64,000 bases of DNA, from NCBI GenBank assembly GCA_035651455.1, contig DASRFR010000022.1:434001-498000 (forward strand), read 5' to 3'. This DNA comes from DASRFR01 sp035651455. Lineage in GTDB: Bacteria > Acidobacteriota > Terriglobia > Terriglobales > Acidobacteriaceae. Positions within the stretch are counted from its first letter, which is position 1. The number at the start of each line of letters is the position of its first letter. The notes under the pieces were generated by a model. It was not told the origin of the DNA, did no database searches, and was given only the letters and a program-made list of their open reading frames with translations. Shown one piece after another: positions 25,717 through 34,982 of the stretch. The position numbers were made by a program, and so were the translations under genes.

Positions 25717-26838
25717 ATGAAAGTTGAAGCCATCACTCTTCGGGAAATTCAAATGCCGCTCGTTCACTTCTTCGAGACGAGCTTCGGTCGCATCTACAGC
25801 CGCCGCATTCTCTTGCTTACCCTGCATTGCAATGGTGTTGAGGGGTGGGCCGAGAGTGTCGCCGGGGAAGATCCTTTTTACAGCGAAGAGTGGATCGAAA
25901 CAGCCTGGCCCACCATCACTGAATACCTCGCGCCTGCCATTCTGGGTCGCGAAATTGCGTCGGCCCGCGACTGTGGGCATCTCTTCTCGCGAGTTCGTGG
26001 GCACCGCATGGCCAAAGCCGCACTTGAGAATGCTCTCTGGGACGCCGAAGCCAAGCAGAAGAACTTGCCCCTCTGGAAACTGCTTGGTGGCACGCGCCGA
26101 CAAATCCCTTGCGGCGTCTCTATCGGGATTCAGGATACCGTCGAGCAATTGTTAGAAAAAATCGAAGCCGAGCTTGCCGCCGGCTACCGTCGCATCAAGG
26201 TGAAGGTGAAGCCCGGATGGGACCTGAAGGTGCTGGAAAAAATCCGGTCCCGCTGGCCAGCGATACTGCTGAGTTGCGACGCCAATTCCGCTTACCGGCT
26301 CGACGAACTCGAACACCTCCGCTCTTTTGACCAGTTCAACTTGCTGATGATCGAGCAGCCGCTCTGGAACGACGACATCTACTGTCACGCGCGCCTGCAG
26401 CGTGAGCTCAAGACAGCGCTCTGCCTGGACGAATCAATTCGGCATGCCCGTGATGCCTCCTTCGCGCTCGAGACCGGGGCATGTCGCATCATCAATATCA
26501 AAGTCGGTCGAGTGGGGGGCTTCAGCGAAGCTTTGAGCATCCACGATGTTTGCCAGGCCCACCAGGTGCCGGTCTGGTGCGGGGGGATGCTCGAATCTGG
26601 CATTGGGCGCGCCCAGAATATCGCGCTCTCCACGCTTGAGAACTTCCGCCTTCCGGGAGATATTTCCGCGTCCAAACGCTACTGGAAGCATGACATCATT
26701 GAACCCGAAGTCGAAGTCTCATCAGACGGTTTGATCGGCGTGTCCGATGAACCGGGGACAGGTTATCGAATTCTTAAAGATGTGATTGAAAAGCTGACTG
26801 TCAGGAAAGAAACGCTGCAGAGAGAAGTACGTGTGTAG
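25717..26838 (+). CDS. menC: o-Succinylbenzoate synthase / N-succinylamino-acid racemase (enolase superfamily)
   Basis: 373 residues from ATG 25717. MR/MLE-type barrel. Catalytic residues are visible in order: the KxK motif in KVKVKPGW (Lys163/Lys165), metal ligands Asp188 (LLSCDAN), Glu213 (MIEQPL) and Asp238 (CLDES), and the second base Lys262 (IINIKVGRVGG). The numbering closely matches Amycolatopsis NSAR/OSBS. This family does either the MenC step of menaquinone synthesis or racemisation of N-succinyl amino acids, and often both. No other men gene is in the window, while the GNAT neighbour suggests the racemase role. The symbol reflects family membership only. Confidence 0.9.
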   Translation: MKVEAITLREIQMPLVHFFETSFGRIYSRRILLLTLHCNGVEGWAESVAGEDPFYSEEWIETAWPTITEYLAPAILGREIASARDCGHLFSRVRGHRMAKAALENALWDAEAKQKNLPLWKLLGGTRRQIPCGVSIGIQDTVEQLLEKIEAELAAGYRRIKVKVKPGWDLKVLEKIRSRWPAILLSCDANSAYRLDELEHLRSFDQFNLLMIEQPLWNDDIYCHARLQRELKTALCLDESIRHARDASFALETGACRIINIKVGRVGGFSEALSIHDVCQAHQVPVWCGGMLESGIGRAQNIALSTLENFRLPGDISASKRYWKHDIIEPEVEVSSDGLIGVSDEPGTGYRILKDVIEKLTVRKETLQREVRV

Positions 26839-26904
26839 CAGTCACCACAGTAGAAAAACGGACGAGTAAACAAAGCTCCCGAAGTTCGCAGCTCGCAGCC
26901 GCGC

Positions 26905-27849
26905 TTATCTACCCCCTGCTTCGGCATGGTTCTCCGCAATAAAGGGACCTTCTTTCTTCAGCACCTGCACGCCTTCGGCGAACGTCAGGTTCTTGGGTAC
27001 CTGTCGAAAATCGCTGTACGTCTCCGTGGACTGAATGTGCAGGCTCTTAAACAGCATGATCTTGCCGCTGAAGTTGAGTGTCATCCTGGTCACGTCCCAG
27101 CCGCTGCCCCCAACTTCGCCTTGGTTCACCAGAAAATGGCCGCCTTTATCCAGATGTCCGAGGATGCCCCACCCGAATTCCACTTGCCGGAAGAGCGTGC
27201 CATCGATTTCTGCAATGCGGCATCGATTCGCATCGATGAGAAGGTGTCCTTCCATGCCGGTAAGTACTTGCTCAGTGTGAGTCGGCGGAGAGTAGCGGGG
27301 ATTTGGACGGAACTTTAGCCGGACGAGTTCGTCTCCTTCGGCTCCTACTCCTGCTGTGCCGGTGACGGTTCCGTCTGGCTCGTAGAGGAATGCATCAGGC
27401 AAGGCCCTCATGATCTGCAGGGTATGCTCCGCGTCTTCTTTCTCCTTCTTTCTCTTTTTCTGCAATTCCTGTGGATCATTCAGGAACCGCTGCACGCGCT
27501 GTTCTTCGTCCTGGCGCTGGGCTTCGTTCAGCGGCTGTCCGTTGATTGCGACCAGCATGCCCGCCGTGCCTTCTTTCGTCTCCACGTAGAGCTTGACCTG
27601 GGAGCCTTGCGGGCCTTCCTTGTGCGAGCGGAACATGAAGTGCTCGGGCGCAGCATTATTGACTGCATTAATCTCCTTTTGAACCGTCCTGCGGACGAGT
27701 TCAGCGGGATTGAGAGAAACATTTTTCTGCTCGGGATTGGCAGTTTTTGACTGCTCTGAAGGCGAGCTTTCCTGGGCCAGAAGACCGGTCGCGCAAAGCA
27801 CGACGACCAGAAGGGTAACTTGCTTCCGCAGCTGCGAAACCTGTCGCAT
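26905..27849 (-). CDS. Secreted protein of unknown function
   Basis: About 314 residues from the ATG at 27849, with GAGGG just upstream and a GTG one codon before. Signal peptide (LRKQVTLLVVVLCATGLLA then Q). The mature protein has a charged helical stretch (DPQELQKKRKKEKEDAEHTL) and a later beta-rich part with RYSPPTHTEQVL and GHLLIDANRCRIAEIDGTLF. The last pattern resembles outer-membrane lipoprotein carrier or sorting-type folds, but I cannot assign it. It lies on the opposite strand from menC, with about 66 nt between them (convergent). The longer upstream frame has no signal and is not favoured. Confidence 0.72.
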   Translation of the reverse strand: MRQVSQLRKQVTLLVVVLCATGLLAQESSPSEQSKTANPEQKNVSLNPAELVRRTVQKEINAVNNAAPEHFMFRSHKEGPQGSQVKLYVETKEGTAGMLVAINGQPLNEAQRQDEEQRVQRFLNDPQELQKKRKKEKEDAEHTLQIMRALPDAFLYEPDGTVTGTAGVGAEGDELVRLKFRPNPRYSPPTHTEQVLTGMEGHLLIDANRCRIAEIDGTLFRQVEFGWGILGHLDKGGHFLVNQGEVGGSGWDVTRMTLNFSGKIMLFKSLHIQSTETYSDFRQVPKNLTFAEGVQVLKKEGPFIAENHAEAGGR

Positions 27850-28189
27850 CACGCCCTCACTGCCCCCTAAGTGTACCAAGTTAGAGGCCAAGTCCGGTGC
27901 AGGTGTTGCATGTAGAGGTGTTTTGCAGAGGCAGCCCTGGGGCGCACCGTCGTTCGCAAGGGTACGAACCTTCGCAGTTCCAAAGCCAGATCGCATAGCG
28001 CCCTTAGCCGCCGAATACAGCATCTACCCTAGAGCCACAGTACTTGCCGGGCACTAATATCCGATCATCCGCCGGGGAGGGGCCTCCTTCCTGCCGAAGC
28101 GCTTTAGTTATTCGTACTGCTCTCCGCAGGACGTTTCGATTAGTCCGCATTGGAATTTCGATCCGACTGTTTGCTCGGAGGCAATCACA

Positions 28190-28675
28190 ATGAACATATG
28201 GCACCTGAGAAACGCTGCATTGGTGCTTGCCCTTGGAGTCGGCTCGACCGCCTTGGTCCGCGGGCAGCAGCCCGCCCCTGCGCCATCCGATCCCAATGTG
28301 CAATCAACGCCAGCGATCGCCTATTCGCAGATGCAAGCTCCGGTGCCGGAACCCGCCGCGCAAGGCACAGCCGAACCGATCCCGCCCACGCAACAGCCGC
28401 AAACTCAAACGGAGGACCGCTCCGCACCCGGCCGTCCTGGTCAGGGGCCACCTACCCAATCGGCAACGGCTCAGCCGCGCAGTGCCGGCGCGATTCGGGG
28501 AAACATCGTCAAAACAGCCGCGGGCTATGTCCTAAACACCGCTTCCGGCTTGTCGTATACATTGGATGACCAGAAGCGTGCCAGTAAGTTTGAGGGCATG
28601 CAGGTCACAGTAACCGGCGATGTCGATCCCGAGGCTCGCAAGATTCGCATCACCAACATCGAACCAGCCTCCTGA
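28190..28675 (+). CDS. Secreted protein with C-terminal beta-barrel-like domain (DUF5818-like)
   Basis: 161 residues from ATG 28190, with CGGAGG 8 nt upstream. Signal peptide about 1-25 (ALVLALGVGSTALVRG then QQ). Low-complexity Pro/Gln/Ala-rich middle (about 26-100). A compact C-terminal domain follows (RGNIVKTAAGYVLNTASG then YTLDDQKRASKFEGMQVTVT and DVDPEARKIRITNIEP) that looks like an OB-fold-type small beta barrel, as in DUF5818 proteins common in Acidobacteriota. Role unknown; periplasmic or extracellular. Confidence 0.72.
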   Translation: MNIWHLRNAALVLALGVGSTALVRGQQPAPAPSDPNVQSTPAIAYSQMQAPVPEPAAQGTAEPIPPTQQPQTQTEDRSAPGRPGQGPPTQSATAQPRSAGAIRGNIVKTAAGYVLNTASGLSYTLDDQKRASKFEGMQVTVTGDVDPEARKIRITNIEPAS

Positions 28676-28773
28676 CGCGTTCTGCACCGTGGGTGGACAA
28701 AGATTCAAGGAAACTTGCGTCCGGGCGACCGCACGGGAACTGTGGGGCGTGTCGTGATCCCACGGCTCCCATC

Positions 28774-28779
28774 TATAAT
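28774..28779 (+). promoter_or_regulatory. -10 element (TATAAT) upstream of pncB
   Basis: A perfect TATAAT lies 15 nt before the pncB ATG at 28794, so transcription would start only about 8 nt before the start codon. There is no clear -35 at 17 nt and no Shine-Dalgarno. If real, the mRNA would be nearly leaderless. Confidence 0.35.
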
Positions 28780-28793
28780 TCTCAAAGAACAAC

Positions 28794-30155
28794 ATGCCCC
28801 AGCCATTGCACCACTCCGCACTGCTGACCGATCTCTACGAACTCACGATGGCGGCGGCGTATTTCGAAACGAAGTTTGATGCCAATGCCAGTTTCGAGCT
28901 GTTCATCCGCTCTCTACCTCCGCAGCGCGGATTCCTGATCGCCGCCGGCCTTGAACAAACGCTCGAATATCTCGAGAGCCTTCATTTCGAAGACTCAGAT
29001 ATCGCTTTTCTGCGCCGGAACCCGGTATTTGCCCATATCAGCAGCGATTTTTTCGATTACCTTGCCGAATTCCGTTTTACCGGTGAAGTGTGGGCTATTC
29101 CTGAGGGCACCCCTGTCTTTCCCGAAGAGCCCTTAGTGCGCGTGGCCGCGCCCATGATCGAAGCGCAGGTGGTCGAAACCTTTCTTCTTTCCTCGATCAC
29201 CTTTCAAACCATGATTGCCTCCAAGGCCGCTCGGGTCGTGGCGGCGGCCCAGGGCAGGGCGGTGGTGGAATTCGGTACTCGACGTGCCCATGGTCCGGAA
29301 GCCGGGGTGCTGGCGGCGCGCGCAGCCGTAATCGGAGGATGTCAGGGAACCTCGAACGTAGAAGCCGGGCAGCGCTTCGACATTCCGACTTTCGGGACTC
29401 AGGCCCACTCCTTTGTAATGGCATATGGCGAAGAGGAAGAGAGTTTCCGGGAATTTCAGCAGCTGTTCCCCGAGCACGGCGTGCTGCTGGTCGATACCTA
29501 TGACACATTGGCCGCGATCGATAAGATCATTCATTCCGGCCTTCGCCCGCGCAGCATTCGAATCGACAGCGGCGATCTCGTGGAACTCTCGCGCGAATCC
29601 CGGCTGCGCCTTGACCGCGCGGGTCTCACTGGTACGCAAATCTTTGCCAGCGGCGACCTCGACGAATTTGTGATTGCCGATCTGCTGGCGCGCGGCGCGC
29701 AGATAGACGGCTTCGGAGTCGGTACAGCACTGGCCACCTCGAAGGATGCGCCTACCTTGAGCGGCGTGTACAAACTGGTGGACGTCGACACGGGAGACGG
29801 TCCCTCCTGCCGTGCCAAGTTGAGCGATGAAAAGGCGACATATCCTTGCCGCAAACAAGTCTTCCGCGTTACCGATCCAGACGGAAACTATCGCGAAGAT
29901 TTGATTGCCCGCGAGACCGAAGATTATTTCAATGCCCACCAGCTCCTGACTTGCGTGATGCGAGGTGGGCGCCGGCTCAAGGCATCACCTTCCGTGCACC
30001 AGATACAGGAACGCGCGCGTGCGGAACTGTTGCGTCTACCCGAAGCCCACCGGCGTTTGCACAATCCCGACAAGTATCCCGTGAGCTTCAGTCGTGAATT
30101 GCAGAGCCAACTCGCCGAAATGCGTCAACGGTTCACGTCCGTGGGCAGACAATAA
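28794..30155 (+). CDS. pncB: Nicotinate phosphoribosyltransferase
   Basis: 453 residues from ATG 28794. Family motifs: LTDLYELTMAAAYFETKF at the N-terminus, FELFIRSLPPQRGFLIAAGL, EFGTRRAHGPEAG, GTQAHSFVMAYGEEEESF, VLLVDTYDTLAAIDK, IRIDSGDLVELSRESR, and FGVGTALATSKDAP. These match the phosphoribosyl- and nicotinate-binding core. It makes nicotinate mononucleotide from nicotinate and PRPP with ATP, the salvage route to NAD. The gene appears to stand alone; the neighbours are secreted hypotheticals. Confidence 0.95.
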   Translation: MPQPLHHSALLTDLYELTMAAAYFETKFDANASFELFIRSLPPQRGFLIAAGLEQTLEYLESLHFEDSDIAFLRRNPVFAHISSDFFDYLAEFRFTGEVWAIPEGTPVFPEEPLVRVAAPMIEAQVVETFLLSSITFQTMIASKAARVVAAAQGRAVVEFGTRRAHGPEAGVLAARAAVIGGCQGTSNVEAGQRFDIPTFGTQAHSFVMAYGEEEESFREFQQLFPEHGVLLVDTYDTLAAIDKIIHSGLRPRSIRIDSGDLVELSRESRLRLDRAGLTGTQIFASGDLDEFVIADLLARGAQIDGFGVGTALATSKDAPTLSGVYKLVDVDTGDGPSCRAKLSDEKATYPCRKQVFRVTDPDGNYREDLIARETEDYFNAHQLLTCVMRGGRRLKASPSVHQIQERARAELLRLPEAHRRLHNPDKYPVSFSRELQSQLAEMRQRFTSVGRQ

Positions 30156-30644
30156 ACCGTCCTCCGCTGCGCCTTGACGGCGATTGAAAAACTCCATACT
30201 GCTGCATGTGAGGCCAATCACTGCGGTCTTTTCTGAATGGACGTAAATTATGCCATGCAGGACTTTGTACTGCGCGAGATAGAGCCAGTCGTAAGAAAGG
30301 CGGGTGTGGTGTATGATGCCGACCCATTTTCGCCTATTGCACGATCGCTACTTTCATCCGCACCCATGGCATGACGTATTCGCTCTGGTTGCCAGCCTGG
30401 TTTTAGCTGGATTGATGGTATTGGTGCTCGCAACCGCGGCGCACTAGTGATCTTTGCGTTTCGGTGAAGCTGAGTTGCAGATTTCAGCGTGGCGACAAAC
30501 CCTGCTCGTCCGTTGAACTTAGCCATCCCTCACCTCACCCAGTATTCGTGGCCACCCAATTACCAGATGTTGCAAATCGCTGCATATCTGCGAGAACATA
30601 CCTGTTTGCCTTAATCTCACGGAAGTTATAAGGATCATCTCCCG
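30156..30644. other. Region between pncB and ino1
   Basis: About 489 nt. It contains one small candidate gene (30313-30447). The longer minus-strand frames here have no recognisable motif and are probably not genes. No tRNA or hairpin terminator recognised. Confidence 0.4.
30313..30447 (+). CDS. Possible 44-residue single-span membrane microprotein
   Basis: ATG-ATG at 30313-30318 and TAG at 30445-30447. The product has a polar, His-rich start (HFRLLHDRYFHPHPWHD) then one hydrophobic helix of about 22 residues (VFALVASLVLAGLMVLVLAT), ending AAH. This is the layout of a small inner-membrane protein with a cytoplasmic His-rich N-terminus, possibly metal-binding. The ribosome site is weak. It could be a chance frame, but the smooth hydrophobic segment argues for coding. 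Confidence 0.42.
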   Translation: MMPTHFRLLHDRYFHPHPWHDVFALVASLVLAGLMVLVLATAAH

Positions 30645-32027
30645 ATGGCGAAACGCCAGCAGTCCTCCCGCACTCCAACCAAACCGCAATCGAAAAGTGA
30701 ATATTCCACCGTTAACAGCGATATCCAACCGACCAAAGGCAAGCTCGGCGTCATGATCCCCGGCATGGGCGCGGTGGCCACAACCTTCGTGGCCGGCGTG
30801 GAAGCCATCCGCAAAGGCTTGGCTAAGCCAATCGGCTCGGTCACGCAGATGGGGACCATTCGTCTCGGCAGGCGAACCGACTCCCGCTCGCCAAAAATCA
30901 AAGAATTCGTTCCGCTCGCTGCCCTCGATGACCTGGTCTTCACCGGGTGGGACATTTTCGAAGACGACATGTATGCCGCGGCCACTAAAGCCGGTGTCCT
31001 CGACCGCTATTTGCTGGAACAGATCAAGCCATTTCTGTCGTCCGTCAAGCCGCGCACAGCAGTTTTCGATCACAACTACGTCAAAAAACTCGATGGCCCG
31101 AACGTTAAGAAGGGCAAGAACAAGATGGAACTCGCCGATCAGGTGCGCGCCGATATTCGCGAGTTCAGGAAGACATCAGGCGCGAGCCGCCTGATCACAA
31201 TTTGGTGCGGTTCGACCGAGGTCTTTCTGGAGCAGACGGCAGCCCACCAAGGTCTTAAAGCCTTCGAAAAGGCGATGACGCAAAATGACGAGTCGATTGC
31301 CCCTTCGATGATCTACGCCTACGCTTCACTGATGGAGGGCGTGCCTTTCGCGAACGGCGCCCCGAATCTCACGGTCGACATCCCGGTGATGCACGAACTT
31401 TCCCGTCGCAATAACGCTCCGATCTGCGGCAAGGACTTTAAGACCGGGCAAACGTTGATTAAGACAATTCTTGCGCCAGGTTTCAAAGCCCGAATGATCG
31501 GCCTGAACGGCTGGTTCTCCACCAACATTCTCGGCAATCGCGACGGCGAGGTGCTCGACGATCCTGGCTCGTTCAAGACAAAGGAAGAATCAAAGCTTTC
31601 GGTGCTGGAACACATTCTCCAACCCGAACTCTATCCGGATCTGTACAACGGCTTCACTCACAAGGTGCGCATCAACTACTATCCGCCGCGCGGGGACAAT
31701 AAAGAAGGCTGGGACAATATCGACATCTTCGGTTGGCTCGGCTACCCCATGCAGATCAAAGTCGATTTCCTGTGCCGTGACTCAATCCTGGCAGCGCCGA
31801 TCGTGCTTGATCTCGTACTATTCCTCGACCTTGCGCAACGGACCGCGGGACTGCGCGGAATTGGCATTCAGGAGTGGCTCAGCTTCTATTTCAAATCGCC
31901 CATGACCGCTCCCGGCCTGTATCCCGAGCACGATCTGTTCATTCAGCTCATGAAGCTGAAGAACACCTTGCGTCACCTGCGCGGAGAGGAACTCATCACC
32001 CACCTGGGACTGGAGTATTACGACTAA
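30645..32027 (+). CDS. ino1: Inositol-3-phosphate synthase
   Basis: 460 residues from ATG 30645. N-terminal NAD-binding region (GVMIPGMGAVATTFVAGVEA). Family motifs: FEDDMYAAA, SASLMEGVPFANGAPNL-like (YASLMEGVPFANGAPNLTVD), NGWFSTNILGNRDGEVL, and a C-terminal catalytic region (YYPPRGDNKEGWDNIDIF, LCRDSILAAPIVLDLVLFLD). It converts glucose-6-phosphate to myo-inositol-3-phosphate, NAD-dependent. In bacteria this supplies inositol for phospholipids or compatible solutes. The gene stands apart from inositol-lipid genes in this window. Confidence 0.93.
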   Translation: MAKRQQSSRTPTKPQSKSEYSTVNSDIQPTKGKLGVMIPGMGAVATTFVAGVEAIRKGLAKPIGSVTQMGTIRLGRRTDSRSPKIKEFVPLAALDDLVFTGWDIFEDDMYAAATKAGVLDRYLLEQIKPFLSSVKPRTAVFDHNYVKKLDGPNVKKGKNKMELADQVRADIREFRKTSGASRLITIWCGSTEVFLEQTAAHQGLKAFEKAMTQNDESIAPSMIYAYASLMEGVPFANGAPNLTVDIPVMHELSRRNNAPICGKDFKTGQTLIKTILAPGFKARMIGLNGWFSTNILGNRDGEVLDDPGSFKTKEESKLSVLEHILQPELYPDLYNGFTHKVRINYYPPRGDNKEGWDNIDIFGWLGYPMQIKVDFLCRDSILAAPIVLDLVLFLDLAQRTAGLRGIGIQEWLSFYFKSPMTAPGLYPEHDLFIQLMKLKNTLRHLRGEELITHLGLEYYD

Positions 32028-32111
32028 GGCCCGGCTTGCGCAGGCGATTTCGAACCATCCGATCGACCGCTTCTCGATCAAAGGCTATGGTCGTAGCGGC
32101 ACTGCTTTGAC

Positions 32112-33401
32112 CTAGGACGCTTGTTTGTCGCGCCCGTATTCATCAAATTTGGCGAGAAAGCGGTCAATCTCTGCTTTCTGCAGGTAATACGGCGTGGAGA
32201 GCCTCAGCTTCGACGGATCGCCGCCGCGAATTCGGATCTTGTGCGACTTCCACAACCAGTTCTCCAACTCCATGCGCTTAAGACCGGGGACGTTTACGGT
32301 TGCGATCGCGCATCTCATCGTCGCATCAGGCGAGGTCCAGGATTCCGCCCCACGCTTGATCATCTCTCCCAGAATGTAATCGGCCAGCTGGCGATGTCGC
32401 TTCTCAATCCGATCCATGCCAATCTCGTTGGCGAGTTGAACGGAAGCGCGGAGACCCCAGAGAGCCGGCACGTTCGAGCTGCCAATACGCTGGAAGCGCT
32501 CAGCGCGTATCTTCGGCTCGTCCCAGCCTTCCGTGGCAATAGTGTTCCACAAGCGATCGATCACTTCGTCGCGAACATAAAGGAAGCCGGAGCCTTTGGG
32601 GGCTTGTAGCCATTTATGCGGACTGGCCGAGTACATGTCGCATCTCAGGTCATGAACATTGAGCGTCATCATCCCCGGAACATGTGCGCCATCAACAGCT
32701 GACAAAATGTGCCTGGAACGCGCGAGGGCTGATAGCTCTTTCACCGGCAGCACGACTCCGGTTGCCGTCGTGATGTGGCTGAAGAACATGACCCGGGTAC
32801 GCGGCGTGATGGCCTCATTGAAGAGGTTGAGCAGCTGTTCAGGGTTCTGGACAGGCTTGGGCAAAGTGACTTTCTTAACTACGATCCCGTATCGTTTGGC
32901 CTTGAGTTGCCAGGGCTGCTCCCCTCCCGGATGTTCCTGATCCGTCATCAGGACTTCATCTCCGGCTTTCATGTCCACGCCGTTAGCAATATAGCTGTTG
33001 CCTTCCGTCGCATTACGCAACAGCGCGATCTCATCGCGCTTGCAGCCGACAAACTGGGCCAGGGGGTCGCGGAATTCGTTCCACGACGCGTACCCCCAGA
33101 TCGGGTAATCCTCAGGATCGGCTTCATCCAGTTTCTCTGTGGTGGTGTAACCGTCAAATATGGCACGCAGTACGGGCGCCGGGCTCGAACCCACGGTGCC
33201 ATTGTTCAGGTAAACCTCGTCCGCCGGTATCAGAAACTGTTTCCGCAACTCCGCCCAGTAGGCGTCAGGATCCTGGGCGTAAAGACCGACATCGGGCAGG
33301 GAAGCTGGCGCATTTTGCAACTGCGCAAAAAGGCTCTTCGACAACGCCAGCGCACCCCCAATTCCCGCACTGGCTACTAAAAACCTGCGACGATCGAGCA
33401 A
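32112..33401 (-). CDS. Tat-exported class V aminotransferase (isopenicillin-N-epimerase-like)
   Basis: 429 residues from a TTG at 33401; the strong GGGAGGTG sequence just upstream supports that start. The N-terminus is a twin-arginine signal (LDRRRFLVASAGIGGALALS) ending near FAQ. PLP-fold class V features: RNATEGNSYIANGV, an Asp in SAVDGAHVPGMM, and the Schiff-base lysine in SASPHKWLQAPKGSGFLYV. Tat export of a PLP enzyme allows the folded, cofactor-loaded protein to reach the periplasm. The substrate is unknown; the family includes epimerases and cysteine desulphurase-like lyases. Convergent with ino1. Confidence 0.87.
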   Translation of the reverse strand: MLDRRRFLVASAGIGGALALSKSLFAQLQNAPASLPDVGLYAQDPDAYWAELRKQFLIPADEVYLNNGTVGSSPAPVLRAIFDGYTTTEKLDEADPEDYPIWGYASWNEFRDPLAQFVGCKRDEIALLRNATEGNSYIANGVDMKAGDEVLMTDQEHPGGEQPWQLKAKRYGIVVKKVTLPKPVQNPEQLLNLFNEAITPRTRVMFFSHITTATGVVLPVKELSALARSRHILSAVDGAHVPGMMTLNVHDLRCDMYSASPHKWLQAPKGSGFLYVRDEVIDRLWNTIATEGWDEPKIRAERFQRIGSSNVPALWGLRASVQLANEIGMDRIEKRHRQLADYILGEMIKRGAESWTSPDATMRCAIATVNVPGLKRMELENWLWKSHKIRIRGGDPSKLRLSTPYYLQKAEIDRFLAKFDEYGRDKQAS

Positions 33402-33854
33402 ATTACACCTCCCCAGAGTTGGCTTAGAATCTAGAGCACTGGCTCAAAGCCGAATTGCCGCCGATTTTCGGCTTCTGTTCTCCGCATGCGCGTCTTGGCC
33501 AGTTCCAAACAAGCCGTCCGGCGACTTACGCCTGCAGAGACTTACTGCGGAAGGGCGGATATTACGCCCGGCGTGACACTGCAAGCAACGTCAATTCGAC
33601 CCAGCCCGGCCATTCTTTCCGTTGTACAAAAATTTACAATCCGGCAGTCAGGGTGATTGTCATCTAACTATCAGAACTTTTGCACGACGAGCGCCGGGGG
33701 GCAGCGGACCGACTGGCTTGCGAAATCACGAATTCGGGGTAACCCGGCTTTACCTTAACGCGTCCAACTACTTAGGAATCCCGCGCAGAACCGTGTGTAC
33801 CCGGGGTTATAATCAAGCCGGAACCACCTCGGGTCCAGGCACAAGGGAGTTTTT
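33402..33854. other. Intergenic region upstream of the M48 protease gene
   Basis: About 453 nt with no convincing gene; one 70-codon frame (about 33455-33667) has no family features. It holds a TATAAT at 33808-33813, likely the protease promoter. Confidence 0.45.
33808..33813 (+). promoter_or_regulatory. -10 element of the M48 protease gene
   Basis: Perfect TATAAT 41 nt before the ATG at 33855. No good -35 is seen at 16-18 nt upstream. It implies a short leader of about 35 nt ending in the AAGGGAG ribosome site. Confidence 0.45.
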
Positions 33855-34955
33855 ATGAAGTTTCATCAGTTTACCTCTGCGGCACTGTCCCTGGCGTTGA
33901 TAGCCGGGACGATGGCCTTCGCACAAAATGAGCCCTCTGTGCCGCGGTCCGACACATCGGCCACCCAGCCGCCTCCTCCAGCTACCCTCCCGCAAAAGGA
34001 TGACAGCGAAATTAAGCATACGGGCGGCAAATCCGACGTGGACGCTATCGGCAACCGTAACGTGGGTTGCTCGCGCGGCATGGGCAACTGGTACAGCGTG
34101 GAGAAGCAGGTAGCGATGGGCAAAGCCTACTCGCAGCAGGTGGAGTCCAGCGTGAAGCTGGTGCAGGATCCAGTTGTCACCGAGTACGTGAACCGTATCG
34201 GCCAGAACATTGTCCGCAACTCTGACTCCCAGGTTCCATTCACTATCAAGGTCGTCGATTCCGACGACATCAACGCTTTCGCGCTGCCCGGCGGATTCTT
34301 TTATGTGAATTCGGGCCTGATACTGGCGGCCGATGAGGAAGCAGAATTGGCCGGCGTAATGGCGCACGAGATCGCGCACGTTGCCGCCTGTCACCTGGCC
34401 CGTCAGCAGACCCGTGGCAACCTCATGAACATGGCGTCGATCCCGCTAATTTTCGTGGGCGGCGCGATCGGGTATGCGGGATATGAAGCGGCGGGTCTGG
34501 CGCTCCCCATGACATTCCTGCACTTCTCACGCGGATTTGAAGCTGAAGCTGACTACCTTGGGCTTGAGTACATGTACAAGACCGGTTACGATCCCAACGC
34601 TTTCATCAGCTTCTTTGAGAAGGTCCAGGCGCAGGAGAAAAAGAAGCCGGGGACTCTCGCGAAGGCGTTTTCCACGCACCCGCAAACGCCGGACCGCATC
34701 GAGAAATCTCAGGAAGAGATACAGCAGATTTTGCCGGCGCGCCCGCAATATATCGTCTCTACGTCGGAGTTTGACAACGTGAAAGCCCGGCTGGCCGCAA
34801 TTGAAAACCGGCGCAAGGTGATCGACCAGAAAGACAACAACAAGCCCAGCCTGCGGCGTACTTCCACCAGCAACAAGGGAGACAGCAGCGGCGACAAGAC
34901 GGGCGACGATCGGCCGACTTTGAAACGGCGGCCCGACGATCAGAGCCAGGACTAA
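33855..34955 (+). CDS. Secreted M48-family metalloprotease (BepA-like)
   Basis: 366 residues from ATG 33855 with AAGGGAG before it. Signal peptide about 1-23 (LSLALIAGTMAFAQ). A typical pre-domain includes NWYSVEKQVAMGKAYSQQVE. The zinc site HEIAH is at residues 171-175, with the downstream ligand in FEAEADYLGLEYM. The C-terminus is Lys/Arg-rich and disordered (LKRRPDDQSQD). M48 enzymes of this type work in the periplasm, chaperoning or degrading outer-membrane proteins, as BepA does, without a TPR tail here. A rho-independent terminator follows. Confidence 0.92.
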   Translation: MKFHQFTSAALSLALIAGTMAFAQNEPSVPRSDTSATQPPPPATLPQKDDSEIKHTGGKSDVDAIGNRNVGCSRGMGNWYSVEKQVAMGKAYSQQVESSVKLVQDPVVTEYVNRIGQNIVRNSDSQVPFTIKVVDSDDINAFALPGGFFYVNSGLILAADEEAELAGVMAHEIAHVAACHLARQQTRGNLMNMASIPLIFVGGAIGYAGYEAAGLALPMTFLHFSRGFEAEADYLGLEYMYKTGYDPNAFISFFEKVQAQEKKKPGTLAKAFSTHPQTPDRIEKSQEEIQQILPARPQYIVSTSEFDNVKARLAAIENRRKVIDQKDNNKPSLRRTSTSNKGDSSGDKTGDDRPTLKRRPDDQSQD

Positions 34956-34982
34956 AGCTTGTTGCAATCAGAATCGTGAGCG

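Noticed and set aside
25717..26838. Menaquinone operon
   Set aside because: Only the MenC-type enzyme is present, so calling a menaquinone locus is not justified from the window.
29133..29939. Minus-strand frame of about 268 codons
   Set aside because: It is antisense to pncB, which has strong family motifs.
33455..33667. 70-codon ORF upstream of the M48 gene
   Set aside because: No signal, motif or ribosome site; not supported.
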